Assembly: GCA_947448735.1 (NCBI GenBank)
Contig: CANFOS010000022.1
Location: forward strand, 1 to 64,000
Source: Comamonadaceae bacterium
GTDB lineage: Bacteria > Pseudomonadota > Gammaproteobacteria > Burkholderiales > Burkholderiaceae_C
DNA: 64,000 nt
Reading direction: 5' to 3'
Numbering within the stretch: the first letter of the stretch is position 1; each line of letters starts with the position of its first letter. The notes below the pieces were generated by a model, which made no database searches, was not told where the DNA came from, and was given only the letters and a program-made list of their open reading frames with translations. Of the stretch, positions 16,916 through 27,300 are shown piece after piece. Position numbers and translations under genes: made by a program.

Positions 16916-17632
16916 TCAGTACCTTGAAGGCGATTGCGTGCCCAGATTGCGCTGCAAGATGTTTGAAAACTCTTCAATGAATGTTTCCAATTTGTTGGCA
17001 ATGCTGTCAATGTCATGCGCAAAGCGGTTGTAGGCCACCACCGCCGGAATGGCTGCAAACAGGCCAATGGCAGTGGCCACCAGGGCCTCGGCAATGCCGG
17101 GTGCCACCGTCGACAGGGTGACTTGCTCGAGCGCGGCCAGCCCGGTAAAGGCATGCATGATGCCCCACACCGTCCCAAACAAACCCACATAAGGCGACAC
17201 CGAGCCAACCGTTGCCAGAAACGACAGGTTCGCTTCAATCACATCCATCTCGCGCTGGCAGCGGGCCCGCATGGCGCGGCGCGCGCCGTCCATCAGCGTG
17301 CCCGGGTCGGTGATGCGGCGCTCGCGCAGTTTTTGGTATTCACGCATGCCACTGTCAAAAATGCGTTCCATCGACCCCGCATTTCTGGCGTTTTGTGCAG
17401 CGCGCGAGGCCAGGTCATTCAGACTGGTGCCTGACCTGAACTCGCGGTCAGCCGCCTCACTGAACTCGCGGTTAAACGCATCATTGAGTCGCTGCACTTT
17501 TTTCAAGGCCCAGATTTTGCGAATAATGGCAGTCAAGCTGGCAATAGACACGCACACCAGCAGCGCCACCACCCCCTGAACAACCCCGCTGGCATGAAGG
17601 ATGAGGTGAACAATCGACAGGTCCTGGTTCAT
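16916..17632 (-). CDS. tolQ: Tol-Pal system protein TolQ (MotA/ExbB family)
   Basis: This 238-residue inner-membrane proton channel component has three membrane segments: one near residues 14-36 (GVVQGVVALLVCVSIASL), one near the TVGSVSPYVGLFGTVWGIMH motif, and one in EALVATAIGLFAAIPAVVAY. These are hallmarks of TolQ/ExbB. ATG 17632 overlaps the ybgC stop (ATGA) and starts MNQDLSIVHLILHA as in relatives. A longer upstream reading lies within ybgC. Confidence 0.94.
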   Translation of the reverse strand: MNQDLSIVHLILHASGVVQGVVALLVCVSIASLTAIIRKIWALKKVQRLNDAFNREFSEAADREFRSGTSLNDLASRAAQNARNAGSMERIFDSGMREYQKLRERRITDPGTLMDGARRAMRARCQREMDVIEANLSFLATVGSVSPYVGLFGTVWGIMHAFTGLAALEQVTLSTVAPGIAEALVATAIGLFAAIPAVVAYNRFAHDIDSIANKLETFIEEFSNILQRNLGTQSPSRY

Positions 17633-18027
17633 GGTTTGACTCTCAAACTTTCGATAATGGTTAGCGGGATTCGCGCGGCCTGCATGCTGCTTGTATCGAC
17701 CCAGCCAATGCGGATGCTGCCCTCGCACAGCAAGGTGTTTTTTTTCAGCACCTGTTGCTCGATTGTCATGGATGCGCGGCCACTTTGCTGCAGGCTGGCC
17801 GTCACGATCAGTTCATCATCAAGCCGGGCAGGCTGAAGATAACGAACGCTGGTTTGTGCCACCACAAACATGCCGCCGGTCGACGCCTTGAGTTCCTGCT
17901 GCCCGATACCCATGGACCTGAGCCATTCAGTGCGGGCACGTTCAAAAAATTTCAGGTAGTTGGCATAAAAAACAATACCGCCGGCGTCGGTGTCTTCCCA
18001 GTAGACGCGCACAGGCCAACGGAACAT
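17629..18027 (-). CDS. ybgC: Tol-Pal-associated acyl-CoA thioesterase
   Basis: This 132-residue hotdog-fold thioesterase hydrolyses short or medium acyl-CoAs or acyl-ACP and is regularly the first gene of the tol-pal operon. VYWEDTDAGGIVFYANYLKF carries the catalytic Asp and the family signature, and the remainder follows the 4-hydroxybenzoyl-CoA thioesterase pattern. It is 2 bases downstream of the aminotransferase frame's neighbour and overlaps tolQ by 4 bases. Confidence 0.93.
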   Translation of the reverse strand: MFRWPVRVYWEDTDAGGIVFYANYLKFFERARTEWLRSMGIGQQELKASTGGMFVVAQTSVRYLQPARLDDELIVTASLQQSGRASMTIEQQVLKKNTLLCEGSIRIGWVDTSSMQAARIPLTIIESLRVKP

Positions 18028-18029
18028 GC

Positions 18030-19226
18030 TCAGCGCGCGACTTCTTGCAGCCGCGCCACCGCTGCAGTTAACTGCGCCATGCTGCTGGCGGTTGAAAAGC
18101 GCACGTACCGCTGCGGCTCAGCATGGCCAAAATCACGCCCCGGGGTGACCGCCACATGGGCACGCTTCATCAGCTCAAAGGCAAACTCCCAGCTTCCCGC
18201 GAGACCCCATTTCGCCGCCAGTTTCGAGCAGTCGGCATAAGCGTAAAAAGCGCCATCGGGCATGACCGGCACGGTCAAACCGAGCCGGTTCAGCTCGGGA
18301 ATAAAGTAGTCACGCCGGGCCTTGAACTCGCTGCGCCGGCGCTCGTATTCGGCCAGGCTGTCGGGTTCAAAGCAGGCAAGTGCCGCATGCTGGGCGATGG
18401 TGCTGGCGCATATAAACAGGTTTTGCGCGATGCGTTCGATCACGGGCACCAAGGCCTCGGGCACGACCAGCCAGCCCAGCCGCCAGCCTGTCATGTTGAA
18501 GTACTTGCTAAAGCTGTTGATGCTGATCACGTTGTGGCCCAGCTCACCCGGCATGGCCAAAGCGGTGTGACCAAAATGCGCGTCGTAGCTCAGGCCCAGG
18601 TAAATTTCATCGACCATCGTGATGCCGCCCCGGCCGGCGACGTATTGGGCAATGCCTTGCAATTCATCCGGCGCTATCGATGTGCCTGTGGGGTTCGACG
18701 GTGACGCCAGCAGGACGCCACGCGTACGTTCGCCCCAGGCGGCCTCTACCTTGCCGCGCGTCAGCTGAAAGCGCTCGTCTGCCGTGGTCGGTAGCAGCAC
18801 GGCTTTGCCTTCAGCCGCACTGACAAAGTGGCGGTTGCAGGGGTAGCTCGGGTCGGGCATCAGTATCTCGTCGCCCGCCTCAATCAAGGCCAAACAAGCC
18901 AACTGCAGGGCAGCAGACGCGCCGGCTGTGATCACAATGCGCTCCGGCGCCACCTTGACGTTCCAGCGCGAGGCATACCAGGCGCTGATTTTTTCACGCA
19001 GCTCGGGCAAGCCCAAAGCCTGCGTGTACTGGGTCTTGCCGTTTGCAATGGCTCTGGCCGCAGCCGCCTGTACCAAAGGCGGCGCGGTGAAGTCCGGCTC
19101 GCCAATGTTCAGAAAAATCATCGGTCGGGCGGTGTTCGCAAGCTCCTGTGCCATGGCGGCAGCGGCCTTGGCAACTTCCATCACGTAAAAAGGTTCGATG
19201 CGCTCGGCGCGCTGTGCGATTCTCAT
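18030..19226 (-). CDS. PLP-dependent aminotransferase, class I/II
   Basis: This 398-residue fold type I aminotransferase has the PLP lysine in INSFSKYFNMTGWRLGW, the substrate-carboxylate Arg near the C-terminus (RYVRFSTASS), the cofactor-phosphate Asn in SPSNPTGTSI, and VDEIYLGLSYD. It resembles aspartate/aromatic or glutamine-pyruvate type transaminases; the substrate cannot be assigned. ATG 19226 matches the family start MRIAQRAERIEPFYVMEV, whereas an upstream in-frame ATG would overlap nusB. It lies between nusB and ybgC on the same strand. Confidence 0.88.
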   Translation of the reverse strand: MRIAQRAERIEPFYVMEVAKAAAAMAQELANTARPMIFLNIGEPDFTAPPLVQAAAARAIANGKTQYTQALGLPELREKISAWYASRWNVKVAPERIVITAGASAALQLACLALIEAGDEILMPDPSYPCNRHFVSAAEGKAVLLPTTADERFQLTRGKVEAAWGERTRGVLLASPSNPTGTSIAPDELQGIAQYVAGRGGITMVDEIYLGLSYDAHFGHTALAMPGELGHNVISINSFSKYFNMTGWRLGWLVVPEALVPVIERIAQNLFICASTIAQHAALACFEPDSLAEYERRRSEFKARRDYFIPELNRLGLTVPVMPDGAFYAYADCSKLAAKWGLAGSWEFAFELMKRAHVAVTPGRDFGHAEPQRYVRFSTASSMAQLTAAVARLQEVAR

Positions 19227-19230
19227 GGCA

Positions 19231-19767
19231 TCAAGGGTGTTGTGGCCGGTCGCTGGCCACTTCACTGGCGCGCAGGCTCGGGGCCAGTTTGTTCAGCACG
19301 CCGTTCACATATTTGTGGCCATCGGTGCCGCCAAATGCTTTGGCCAGTTCAATGCATTCATTGAGCACCACCCGCCAGGGGACATCGAGGCAGTTTTTAA
19401 ACTCATAAGCGCCTATCCACAGCACCGCATGCTCCACCGGTGAGATCTCCGCCATCGGGCGGTCCAGCAGGGGGATGATGGCTGCATCGAGCTGCGCGGC
19501 TTGCTCGATACAGCCGTGCAGCAGCGCGTCATAGTGCGCTGAATCAGCCTTGTGAAACCCCACCAGGTCACGTGTGAACATGTCAATCGAGTCAGCTGTA
19601 TTGCGGCCGACAAAGTGCTGGTACAGCGCCTGCATGGCAAATTCACGGGCGCGTGTGCGGGCTGATTTGTCAGCCGCCTTTTTCACGCCGGTATCGGTTA
19701 AACCGGTACGGGTTTGTGGCGGCCGTTTTGACTTCACCGGGTTTGTTGTTGTTTTTAGTTCAGTCAT
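19231..19767 (-). CDS. nusB: Transcription antitermination factor NusB
   Basis: This 178-residue RNA-binding protein acts in rRNA antitermination with NusE (S10). After a basic, low-complexity N-terminal extension of about 35 residues, the core starts [17 protein letters not shown], and [16 protein letters not shown] and [19 protein letters not shown] are classic NusB segments. It follows ribH by 15 bases, the standard ribH-nusB order. Confidence 0.94.
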   Translation of the reverse strand: MTELKTTTNPVKSKRPPQTRTGLTDTGVKKAADKSARTRAREFAMQALYQHFVGRNTADSIDMFTRDLVGFHKADSAHYDALLHGCIEQAAQLDAAIIPLLDRPMAEISPVEHAVLWIGAYEFKNCLDVPWRVVLNECIELAKAFGGTDGHKYVNGVLNKLAPSLRASEVASDRPQHP

Positions 19768-19782
19768 GGGGTCGGGTTGGTT

Positions 19783-20247
19783 TCAAGCCAGCTCATTGAG
19801 CAGGTTGGCCATTTCAACAGCAACGCGTGCCGCATCCAGGCCTTTTTCAGTTTGACGTGCCTGGGCTTGCGCCATGTTTTCGGTGGTCAAAATGGCATTG
19901 GCTATTGGCAACTGGTAGTCGAGTGCCACGCGCGTCACGGCGGCACCACTCTCATTGGCCACCAGTTCGAAGTGATAGGTTTCGCCGCGGATGATGCAGC
20001 CCAATGCGATCAGTGCATCGTAGTTGTTGCTTTCGGCCATGGCCTGCAAAGCGCTGGCGACCTCCAGCGCGCCTGGCACCTTCACATGCGTGATGTGTTT
20101 GCTGTCCACACCCAGGGCAGACAACTCATGGAGGCACGCTGTGGCCAGCGCGTCGGTCACACTGGCATTGAAGCGGGCCTGCACGATGCCAATAAAAAGC
20201 TTCTTGCCGTCCAGCTTGTCTGCGGTTCCCTTGTCTGCACCAAACAT
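19783..20247 (-). CDS. ribH: 6,7-dimethyl-8-ribityllumazine synthase
   Basis: This 154-residue enzyme condenses 5-amino-6-ribitylaminouracil with 3,4-dihydroxybutanone phosphate. [15 protein letters not shown] and [20 protein letters not shown] are the conserved substrate-binding segments, the latter with the catalytic His. ATG 20247 gives the family start; an upstream in-frame ATG would read through the gap after ribB(A). It is 16 bases downstream of ribB(A). Confidence 0.95.
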   Translation of the reverse strand: MFGADKGTADKLDGKKLFIGIVQARFNASVTDALATACLHELSALGVDSKHITHVKVPGALEVASALQAMAESNNYDALIALGCIIRGETYHFELVANESGAAVTRVALDYQLPIANAILTTENMAQAQARQTEKGLDAARVAVEMANLLNELA

Positions 20248-20263
20248 GATGATTTCCTTTTGA

Positions 20264-21391
20264 TTATTTGGTGATGTAGCTGGCCGTCTCCAGCCCATAG
20301 CCAGTCATGCTGGGCATGCGCCTGGGGTTGCCCAGCAGGTTCATTTTTTGCACGCCACAAGCACGCAATATTTGGGCGCCAATCCCATAAGTGCGCAAGT
20401 CCATGCGGCCACGTTCAGGGGCCTGGCTGGGTCGCGCCGTGCCTTCAAACTGGGCCAACAGTTGCGCCGCGCTCTCGCCGCAATTGAGCAGAACCACCAC
20501 GCCTTTGCCGGCGTTGGCAATGTACTTCAGGCTTTCGTCCAGGTTCCATGAATGCATGGCGCGGCCCACTTCAAGTGCGTCAAGAACTGACAAGGGTTCA
20601 TGCACGCGTGCGGCAACCGCTTCTTGTGGCTCCCATTGGCCTTTGCTCAGTGCCAGGTGCAAGCCCTGGCTGGGCTTGTCCTTGAAGGCGTGAACCGTGA
20701 ATTCACCATATGCCGTGTTCAACTGCCGACTGCCGACTTTTTCAATCAATGATTCGTGCCGGCTGCGGTGTTCGATCAGCGCCGCAATGGTGCCAATCTT
20801 CAGGCCGTGTTCGGCCGCAAACAGCAGCAGGTCAGGCAACCGCGCCATGGTGCCGTCGTCTTTCATGATCTCGCAAATCACCGAAGCCGGCGAGCAACCG
20901 GCCATCGCGGCCAGATCACAACCTGCCTCGGTATGCCCGGCACGCATCAGCACGCCGCCATCGACGGCCTGCAAGGGGAAGATATGACCTGGCTGAACCA
21001 GGTCGGAGGCTGTGGCATTTTTGGCCACAGCAGCTTGCACAGTGCGCGCGCGGTCAGCCGCCGAGATGCCGGTTGTGACGCCCTCCGCGGCTTCAATCGA
21101 CACGGTAAATGCGGTCGAATACTTGCCACCATTGCGCGTGACCATGGGCGGGAGTTCGAGTCGCTCGCAGCGCTCACGCGTGAGGGTCAGGCAAATCAGG
21201 CCACGGCCAAAGCGGGCCATGAAGTTGATGGCCTCTGCCGTCACGTGATCGGCGGCCAACACCAGATCGCCTTCGTTCTCGCGGTCTTCTTCGTCTATCA
21301 AAATCACGATATTGCCCGCGCTCATCTCTGCCACGATGTCTTCGACAGGGGAAATTGCAACGGTTGGCAGGTCAGCGGTAGAAAGAGTCAT
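20264..21391 (-). CDS. ribBA: 3,4-dihydroxy-2-butanone 4-phosphate synthase fused to a degenerate GTP cyclohydrolase II domain
   Basis: The first 200 or so of 375 residues form a complete RibB domain: [28 protein letters not shown], and [11 protein letters not shown], all with catalytic acidic residues and His. The C-terminal half follows the RibA fold in outline ([19 protein letters not shown]) but lacks the HSECLTGD...CDCG zinc-cysteine segment; the aligned region reads [20 protein letters not shown]. The second domain is therefore unlikely to have cyclohydrolase activity, like the RibBX proteins described in some proteobacteria. A separate ribA would be needed elsewhere. The start overlaps the ribE stop (ATGA). 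Confidence 0.92.
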   Translation of the reverse strand: MTLSTADLPTVAISPVEDIVAEMSAGNIVILIDEEDRENEGDLVLAADHVTAEAINFMARFGRGLICLTLTRERCERLELPPMVTRNGGKYSTAFTVSIEAAEGVTTGISAADRARTVQAAVAKNATASDLVQPGHIFPLQAVDGGVLMRAGHTEAGCDLAAMAGCSPASVICEIMKDDGTMARLPDLLLFAAEHGLKIGTIAALIEHRSRHESLIEKVGSRQLNTAYGEFTVHAFKDKPSQGLHLALSKGQWEPQEAVAARVHEPLSVLDALEVGRAMHSWNLDESLKYIANAGKGVVVLLNCGESAAQLLAQFEGTARPSQAPERGRMDLRTYGIGAQILRACGVQKMNLLGNPRRMPSMTGYGLETASYITK

Positions 21392-22023
21392 TTTTTCAGG
21401 GTTTCAGACGACAGCATGCGTTCGACGTAGCGGGCCACGGTGTCAATTTCAAGATTTACCTGGCTGCCCGCCTTCAGGCTGCCCAGTGCGGTGTTTTCAA
21501 TGGTGTGCGGAATGATGTTGATGCTGATCTCGCAGCCTTGTTCATCAGGCAGGTCGCGCACACGGTTGACGGTCAGACTCACACCGTTGACGGTGATCGA
21601 GCCTTTGTAGGCCATGTATTTGCCCAGTGCTTGGGGCGCCGTGATGCGTAGCTCCCAGCTTTCGCCGACCTCCGCAAAATAAGCCACCGATCCAATCCCG
21701 TCCACATGGCCGGACACGATGTGCCCACCGAGCCTGTCGTTGGCACGAAGGGCTTTTTCAAGATTGACGCTGCCCATTTCTGCCAGCCCGCTGGTTTTGT
21801 CAAGCGACTCGGCAGAGATGTCAATTGAAAATCGATGTTGTGCTGCGTCAATGCTGACGGCGGTCATGCAGGCCCCATTGAGCGCAATGCTGTCGCCCAA
21901 ACCGACATCGTTGAGGTAATCCACGGGCGTCTCGATGGTGAGCCGCTTGCCGTGGTCTGAAGTGCTGCCCAGGCGATGGATGGCGACGATGCGCCCCACG
22001 CCGGTGATGATTCCGGTAAACAT
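21388..22023 (-). CDS. ribE: Riboflavin synthase, alpha subunit
   Basis: This 211-residue enzyme dismutates two lumazines into riboflavin. It starts with the invariant MFTGIITGVG and consists of two repeated lumazine-binding domains, with GDSIALNGACMTAV in the first and GSITVNGVSLTVN in the second. LGGHIVSGHVDGIG is present. Length is normal. It lies between ribD and ribB(A). Confidence 0.95.
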   Translation of the reverse strand: MFTGIITGVGRIVAIHRLGSTSDHGKRLTIETPVDYLNDVGLGDSIALNGACMTAVSIDAAQHRFSIDISAESLDKTSGLAEMGSVNLEKALRANDRLGGHIVSGHVDGIGSVAYFAEVGESWELRITAPQALGKYMAYKGSITVNGVSLTVNRVRDLPDEQGCEISINIIPHTIENTALGSLKAGSQVNLEIDTVARYVERMLSSETLKK

Positions 22024-22103
22024 CCGGCTATTTTGGCAGGGATTCGAGCCCTTTGACGGGCTGTGGTTACCGCAAGCCCGATTAGACGACGATTAGACGA
22101 CGA

Positions 22104-23249
22104 TTAAAAGCGGTCGCGTCCCGCAAAGCGGGCTCGTAAACGCAGGTCCTGGCCGATCATGTCGCTGGACAAAAACGCCAGTTCGGGTGCTTGCGACAGC
22201 GTGTGCAGTGGCCCAAAGCTGGCCATGCCTTGTCCTGCACCCAGCAGTTTGGGCGCGACGTACAGCAGCAGTTCATCGACCAGCCCTTCACGGATCAATG
22301 ACCCATTGAGCTTGTTGCCCGCTTCGATGTGCAACTCATTGACTTCACGCTGCGCCAGGTCACGCAGCATGGCGGACAGGTCTACTTTGGCGGTTTCCTG
22401 TCCTGTCAGGCTTTTGTCGGACATCTTGCCGGGTAAGTGGATCACGGTCACACCGAGCGCTTCCAGCGCCTGTTTTTTGGCGTCACTTTGCACAGCACAA
22501 TAGATGAATCGTGGGCGGTCAGCTCCTAAAATAAGAGCATCCAGCGGGGTTTCAAGTTGGCTGTCAATGATCACCACATGTGGCTGGCGCATGACATCTG
22601 GCAGTCGCACATCAAGCCGCGGGTTGTCTGCCAGTATGGTGCCTATGCCGGTCAGCACCGCGCAACTGCGCGCCCGCCAGGCATGGCCATCAGCGCGCGC
22701 CGCCTCACCGGTGATCCATTGGCTTTGGCCATTGAGCAAGGCGGTTTGGCCGTCAAGTGAGGCGGCCACTTTCATGCGCACCCAAGGTGTTTTGCGAACC
22801 ATGCGGCTGAAAAACCCGATGTTTAGTTCGCGCGATTCGGCAGCACCCGGACCCACTTGAACCTCAATTCCCGCTGCCCGCAAGCGTTCAAAGCCCTGAC
22901 CCGCGACCAAAGGATTCGGGTCAGCCGTCGATGCCACGACTTTCTTGACCCCCGCTGAGATCAAGGCATCGCAACACGGCCCGGTGCGGCCATGGTGACA
23001 ACACGGCTCCAGCGTGACATAGGCCGTGCAACCCGCCGTGGCATGGCCCTTGGCCGCAGCATCGCGCAGCGCCATGATTTCTGCGTGCGGCCCGCCTGCT
23101 TGCTGGGTATGACCTTGGCCGATCACCCCTGATAAGGGACTCACCAACACGCAACCAACCCGGGGGTTGGGCGAAGTGGTCGACATGGCTGACTCGGCCA
23201 GACGCAAGGCCTGGGAGATATGGTCAGGCTGTTTCTCGTGTTTCATCAT
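22104..23249 (-). CDS. ribD: Bifunctional diaminohydroxyphosphoribosylaminopyrimidine deaminase / 5-amino-6-(5-phosphoribosylamino)uracil reductase
   Basis: This bifunctional riboflavin enzyme has 381 residues. The N-terminal zinc deaminase domain has the ligands in GGPHAEIMALRDA and EPCCHHGRTGPC; the C-terminal dihydrofolate-reductase-like domain begins near residue 150 (RMKVAASLDGQTALLNGQSQ). The start is an ATGATG pair that overlaps the fimT stop (CAATGATGA), so the gene is translationally coupled to the pilin operon. The C-terminus ends RLRARFAGRDRF. I chose the first ATG of the pair; the second is 3 bases on. Confidence 0.93.
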   Translation of the reverse strand: MMKHEKQPDHISQALRLAESAMSTTSPNPRVGCVLVSPLSGVIGQGHTQQAGGPHAEIMALRDAAAKGHATAGCTAYVTLEPCCHHGRTGPCCDALISAGVKKVVASTADPNPLVAGQGFERLRAAGIEVQVGPGAAESRELNIGFFSRMVRKTPWVRMKVAASLDGQTALLNGQSQWITGEAARADGHAWRARSCAVLTGIGTILADNPRLDVRLPDVMRQPHVVIIDSQLETPLDALILGADRPRFIYCAVQSDAKKQALEALGVTVIHLPGKMSDKSLTGQETAKVDLSAMLRDLAQREVNELHIEAGNKLNGSLIREGLVDELLLYVAPKLLGAGQGMASFGPLHTLSQAPELAFLSSDMIGQDLRLRARFAGRDRF

Positions 23250-23842
23250 TGCCCCATCGTCTGGCTGACTGTGGCCGGACAATTGGTGTCCGTAGCGCTG
23301 ACAGGTGTGCACATTCTGACCCTGCCCGTCGATGCAATGATGATTCTTCTGGTTTGGCTGTATTGATCAGCGGTGGCAACGTCTGTGCGTGCAAAGCTGA
23401 TGGACAAAGCGCCAAAGCCGCCTGTTTTCGACTTGGAATAACCTGAAGCATCAAACATGATGTAGGGCGTGCTTCCTGCGGCGGTGTTATTGCCCGTGAT
23501 TGAAATACCGGTGGGTACAGCGGCTTGCGTCAAGACGGTGTTGTCCACTGTGTCGGTGTAGGTGCGGCTGTTGTTTTTGTCGACAAAGACGACCCAGCCA
23601 GTCGTCCAGTCACTGCCGTTGTTGGTGGGCACCACCATGGCGCTCATGCCGCGTTTCATGGCTTCGCCACGTGCTGCGTTGGTGGCGGCAAGCAAGGTGT
23701 TGGCAGCAGATGTCAGCTGGGCATTTTTTTGGTACCGCACAAAGCTGGGAACGGCAACCATCAGCAAGACTGCAGCGATGACCAGCGTGATCATCAGCTC
23801 AATCAGGGTGAAGCCGCGCGATGGTCTTGGTCGGCGCATCAT
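23246..23842 (-). CDS. fimT: GspH/FimT family pseudopilin
   Basis: This 198-residue type IV pilin-like protein has the prepilin motif [19 protein letters not shown] near the N-terminus: cleavage after Gly, mature Phe1, Glu5. The soluble domain is of GspH/FimT type. Such minor pilins prime pilus assembly and, in some bacteria, bind DNA during uptake. ATG 23842 overlaps the pilE-like stop (ATGA). It is the last pilus gene and runs directly into ribD. Confidence 0.85.
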   Translation of the reverse strand: MMRRPRPSRGFTLIELMITLVIAAVLLMVAVPSFVRYQKNAQLTSAANTLLAATNAARGEAMKRGMSAMVVPTNNGSDWTTGWVVFVDKNNSRTYTDTVDNTVLTQAAVPTGISITGNNTAAGSTPYIMFDASGYSKSKTGGFGALSISFARTDVATADQYSQTRRIIIASTGRVRMCTPVSATDTNCPATVSQTMGQ

Positions 23843-24354
23843 GGCCAGCACAGGGCAGAAGTGGGTGTGGTGCCGCCAGCGGTGCCGGTGCAGTCTTTGC
23901 TACCGGTGCTGGTCATTCTCAAATTGCCGACTTCACTGTCGCTTCCTTTCGGGGTCGCCACCAGCTGCACGCAGTCTTTCATTGAAACGGCCGCACCGCC
24001 TGAGTTGGTGCAAGCATTGGCCGACAACAGATAGGCTGCTTTCGTCAAGCTGTCCCCGGAGAAGGTTTTAAATGGAACGGTAGTCGACGTTGTAAAACCG
24101 CAATCAGTCGAAAGGGCAGCCGTTGCAGCGCCCGTCGCCGAATTGGTGGTGAAGGCCAGGTAGCAGTTTCTTTGTGTCATGAACCGCTCTTGCTGTTGCA
24201 GCAGTTCAGCCAGTGCCGTTCGGCCTTGCGCCCGTTGGCCTTTGAGGATGGACTGCTTGTAAGCAGGGTAAGCCACTGCGGCCAGGATGCCCACAATGGC
24301 CACCACCATCATGACCTCAATCAGGGTAAAACCTTTTTGACGAGTCCTTGTCAT
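23839..24354 (-). CDS. pilE: Type IV minor pilin, PilE type
   Basis: This 171-residue prepilin has the leader MTRTRQKG then [20 protein letters not shown]; cleavage after Gly and Glu5 are present. The soluble part contains Cys pairs (NCYLAF, DCGFTT, NACTN, MKDCVQL) that may form disulfides. The position after pilY1 matches the pilE of Pseudomonas-type fimU-pilVWXY1E clusters, in which PilE is a minor pilin rather than the major subunit. It overlaps pilY1 by 4 bases. Confidence 0.87.
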   Translation of the reverse strand: MTRTRQKGFTLIEVMMVVAIVGILAAVAYPAYKQSILKGQRAQGRTALAELLQQQERFMTQRNCYLAFTTNSATGAATAALSTDCGFTTSTTVPFKTFSGDSLTKAAYLLSANACTNSGGAAVSMKDCVQLVATPKGSDSEVGNLRMTSTGSKDCTGTAGGTTPTSALCWP

Positions 24355-27300
24355 GGTGCGTTCTTCAAGTCTTGGTAGTTGTTGATCTGCCGCCAGCTCA
24401 GGCGCCCGGACACAAAAGTTGTCAATGTGGGGGAACTGCTGCTTTGTGCCGCCTTGCTACCAACGTCCACCGTTGTTGTCGTGACGGTCGTCACACGTCG
24501 CCCGGTACCGCTGCTGGTGCTGCTCACTTTAGCACTGGGAATGTCAAAGGTGAGTATCTCTCCAAAGAGGCCAACAGCAGACACACTGAAGCTGCCATTT
24601 CCAGTATCAATATTCACTTTATATTTGTTACCGCCCCCGCCGCTGGCCGTGCAAGAACCGGCATTGTTTGCGGCTGCTGGTACCAAGCTGCCCCAAATAA
24701 GCTGGTCACCCGTGATGCTGACGCCTGAAATGCTTTTTTCGCCCGTACTGGTGTAATCAAAATACCACCCGGAGCGTTTGCTGGTGTCTGAGTCGGTTGT
24801 CGGGCGTCCCCACTTAAAAGAGGGCACAGAAACGGTTGATGTTTCACCTCCTGCCGTGACCGTACCTGCGATCAATCGGCCACGGCCTGGAATCGACGCG
24901 CCCCCAGCGGTCGCGCTGGTGGTGCCATCGTCATACAGGGTGTAAAAAGAATTTTGAGCAGTGGATGTCTTGTCAGATGCTTCCAGATATTTGCCGGTAC
25001 CGAAAGCTACATAAGACGTACGCAGGCCGCCACTGGGCGCGGCAGATGCGACCATGGGTGCCATCGTGATGGGCTGTACCGCTCCAGTAGCCGTTTTCGC
25101 GATGTACATGGGGTAAGCAGCTGCGTTGTACCGGTAATAAGACAGCGCGTCAAATGTCCATGAAGCGGTACCCAGCACGGTGAAATCAAGTTTCCACACC
25201 TTGCCGTGCAAGTCGCCCATATAAATTTGCGCCAACTCCTTGACCGGCCCCAGAACAGTTTGAAAGTTGATCAAGCCAGTCGCGTTGGTAGCATTCAGGG
25301 TGGTATCGACCGGAACCGTCAGCTTGTAATAGTTGGGCGAAGCGCCTGCCGATGTCCAGGCGGTGCCGGCAGGTTTGTCCAGGGCCAAGAAAAACAAGGC
25401 CGGATTGCCGTTGGCGCTGTAAGGGCCTGATGAATCGGGGTAGGGCAGGTAGTTATTGACCCCGCTGGCCACCACCGCAAACCACCTGTAAGTCGCTGGC
25501 AAGGTGCCTGCCGCGCTAGTACGTACTTTGATAATTTTGGGGCTACCCACCACATAACCCATGTCAGGGTCATCACCTTTAGTGAATTCCCACAGCACAC
25601 TTGAAGCTGAAAATGCTGCAGGGTTTGTCACATCAAGTGCATAAACACCCGGCCCACCCGCGCCGGTGCCGCCCACCAAAACTGTTTTCCAGTCTGCCGC
25701 GGTACCAGCCGTGCCAAGTTGCGCTTCGGCGACTGCCGGTGTTGCGTCCACATAAGCTTGGTGATTGGTGTTGTAAGACGCGTCGGTGAGCGCCGCTAAT
25801 CTGGGGCCCATCCAGCTCGGAATGTAGCCAAACAATTCGTTGCCATTGCTCGCATTGAAAGCGTGCAACATGCCATCGTTCGCGCCCACAAAAATGGCGG
25901 CGGTTCTGCCACTGTTGCTGCTGTAAAAAGACTGATACGCGTTGGTGCTGGGCGTGATGTTCAAAGTCGGCGTACCAGAATAAACAATGCCAGAGTTAAC
26001 GATGTCGCCCAACACCTGTGCCCGGGCTCTGAAAGGTGCGCCCTCTTTCGACTTGTCGCCCCGCAGGTAATTGACCCGATCTGGCCCCAGGGAGTCAGCT
26101 GTCGAACTGGGCGTTATTTTGCTGAGATGGGCCTGCATACCCGCATCTAGGCTCTCCCAGGTGAAATTGCTGGCGACAGGCGTAGCGGTTGAACCCGTTC
26201 GGCCGATCACAATATTGCGAGAAGCTGCAGATCTTGCAGAAAGCTGCGTGGCAGCTGTCCACAATGGGGTGGGACTGACGGTGCCCGTCGAATTTACAGG
26301 GATGGCCAAGACGTCGCCGCTCCAGCTGAAGCCGTCAAATGCGCCTTGATAAATAACGCTACCGGAGAGACTCAAGGTTTTGTTGTCAACCGCATTCTTG
26401 GCAATGTTGCGTGAGGCTGTGATGGCGCGACTGAAAATGCTGTCAAAAGCAGTGAGGGTAGCCCTGGCGTCGCTGGCCAAGTAGTAGGTGCTCGCCTCGC
26501 CAGGATTCGCAGGGTCCTGCCACACATTGTTGTCGTTTGTGGTGTCTTGTCGCTTGAATGGATTGCCAAAGGTGTTGTAAGGCTTCCCAAGAGGATTATT
26601 GGGATCCGCCTCGTACCCGCCGTATTTGGATGCCCTGAAAAATTGGTTTTGGTATTTGCGATAGGAGTTTGTGGTTGCGCTGTCGCCGCCGTCCGCTTTT
26701 GTTGACGAGCCGAGCTGGTTCACATCAAAAAACAGCGACTTGACCCGCAAACCAGGCCGTTGCAAAGTCGGTTGTTGTGTCCACGCTGTGCCGCGAATAT
26801 CGTGACTGTGTGCCCAGTAAGTCGGGCCTACGAGGACGAAGTTGCCTCCTCCTTTAGCGCTCAGGGCTAACGTGTTGGGGGTGTTGGGGTTGCTGACGTT
26901 TTGCGTCACGCCCTGACCGTCTGTGTAAGAACCGTTAGCGTTGGCCTCGAAACTGTTGACAACGTTGTTCCAGCTAGTGAAATTAGGCAGGTTGCCAGCA
27001 TTGCTGGATGTGCGGGTCAATAAACGTTGGCTGTCATATGTGTTGACATCGCCGACCACCACAATATTGGCTTTTAAACAGGAATAGTCGTTCGTACTGG
27101 GGCGGTCGCCACCGTAGGGATCTGTCCAGGTGGTAAATCCAGGAAATCCGTCGTACATTGAAGGTGTCACATTGCTCACGGCATCAGACGTTGGCCCCAA
27201 GCCTTGCAGGTAGCGCAGTGCCTCGCCATAAAGTTCACCAACCGGGTCGTAGGACTTGTAACGACCCTGAATAGACCCGGTGCGTCCAAACTTGTTCAAG

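Noticed and set aside
22024..22103. Search for an FMN riboswitch before ribE or before ribD
   Set aside because: The intergenic space is too short and lacks the conserved FMN aptamer blocks; ribD starts inside the fimT end.
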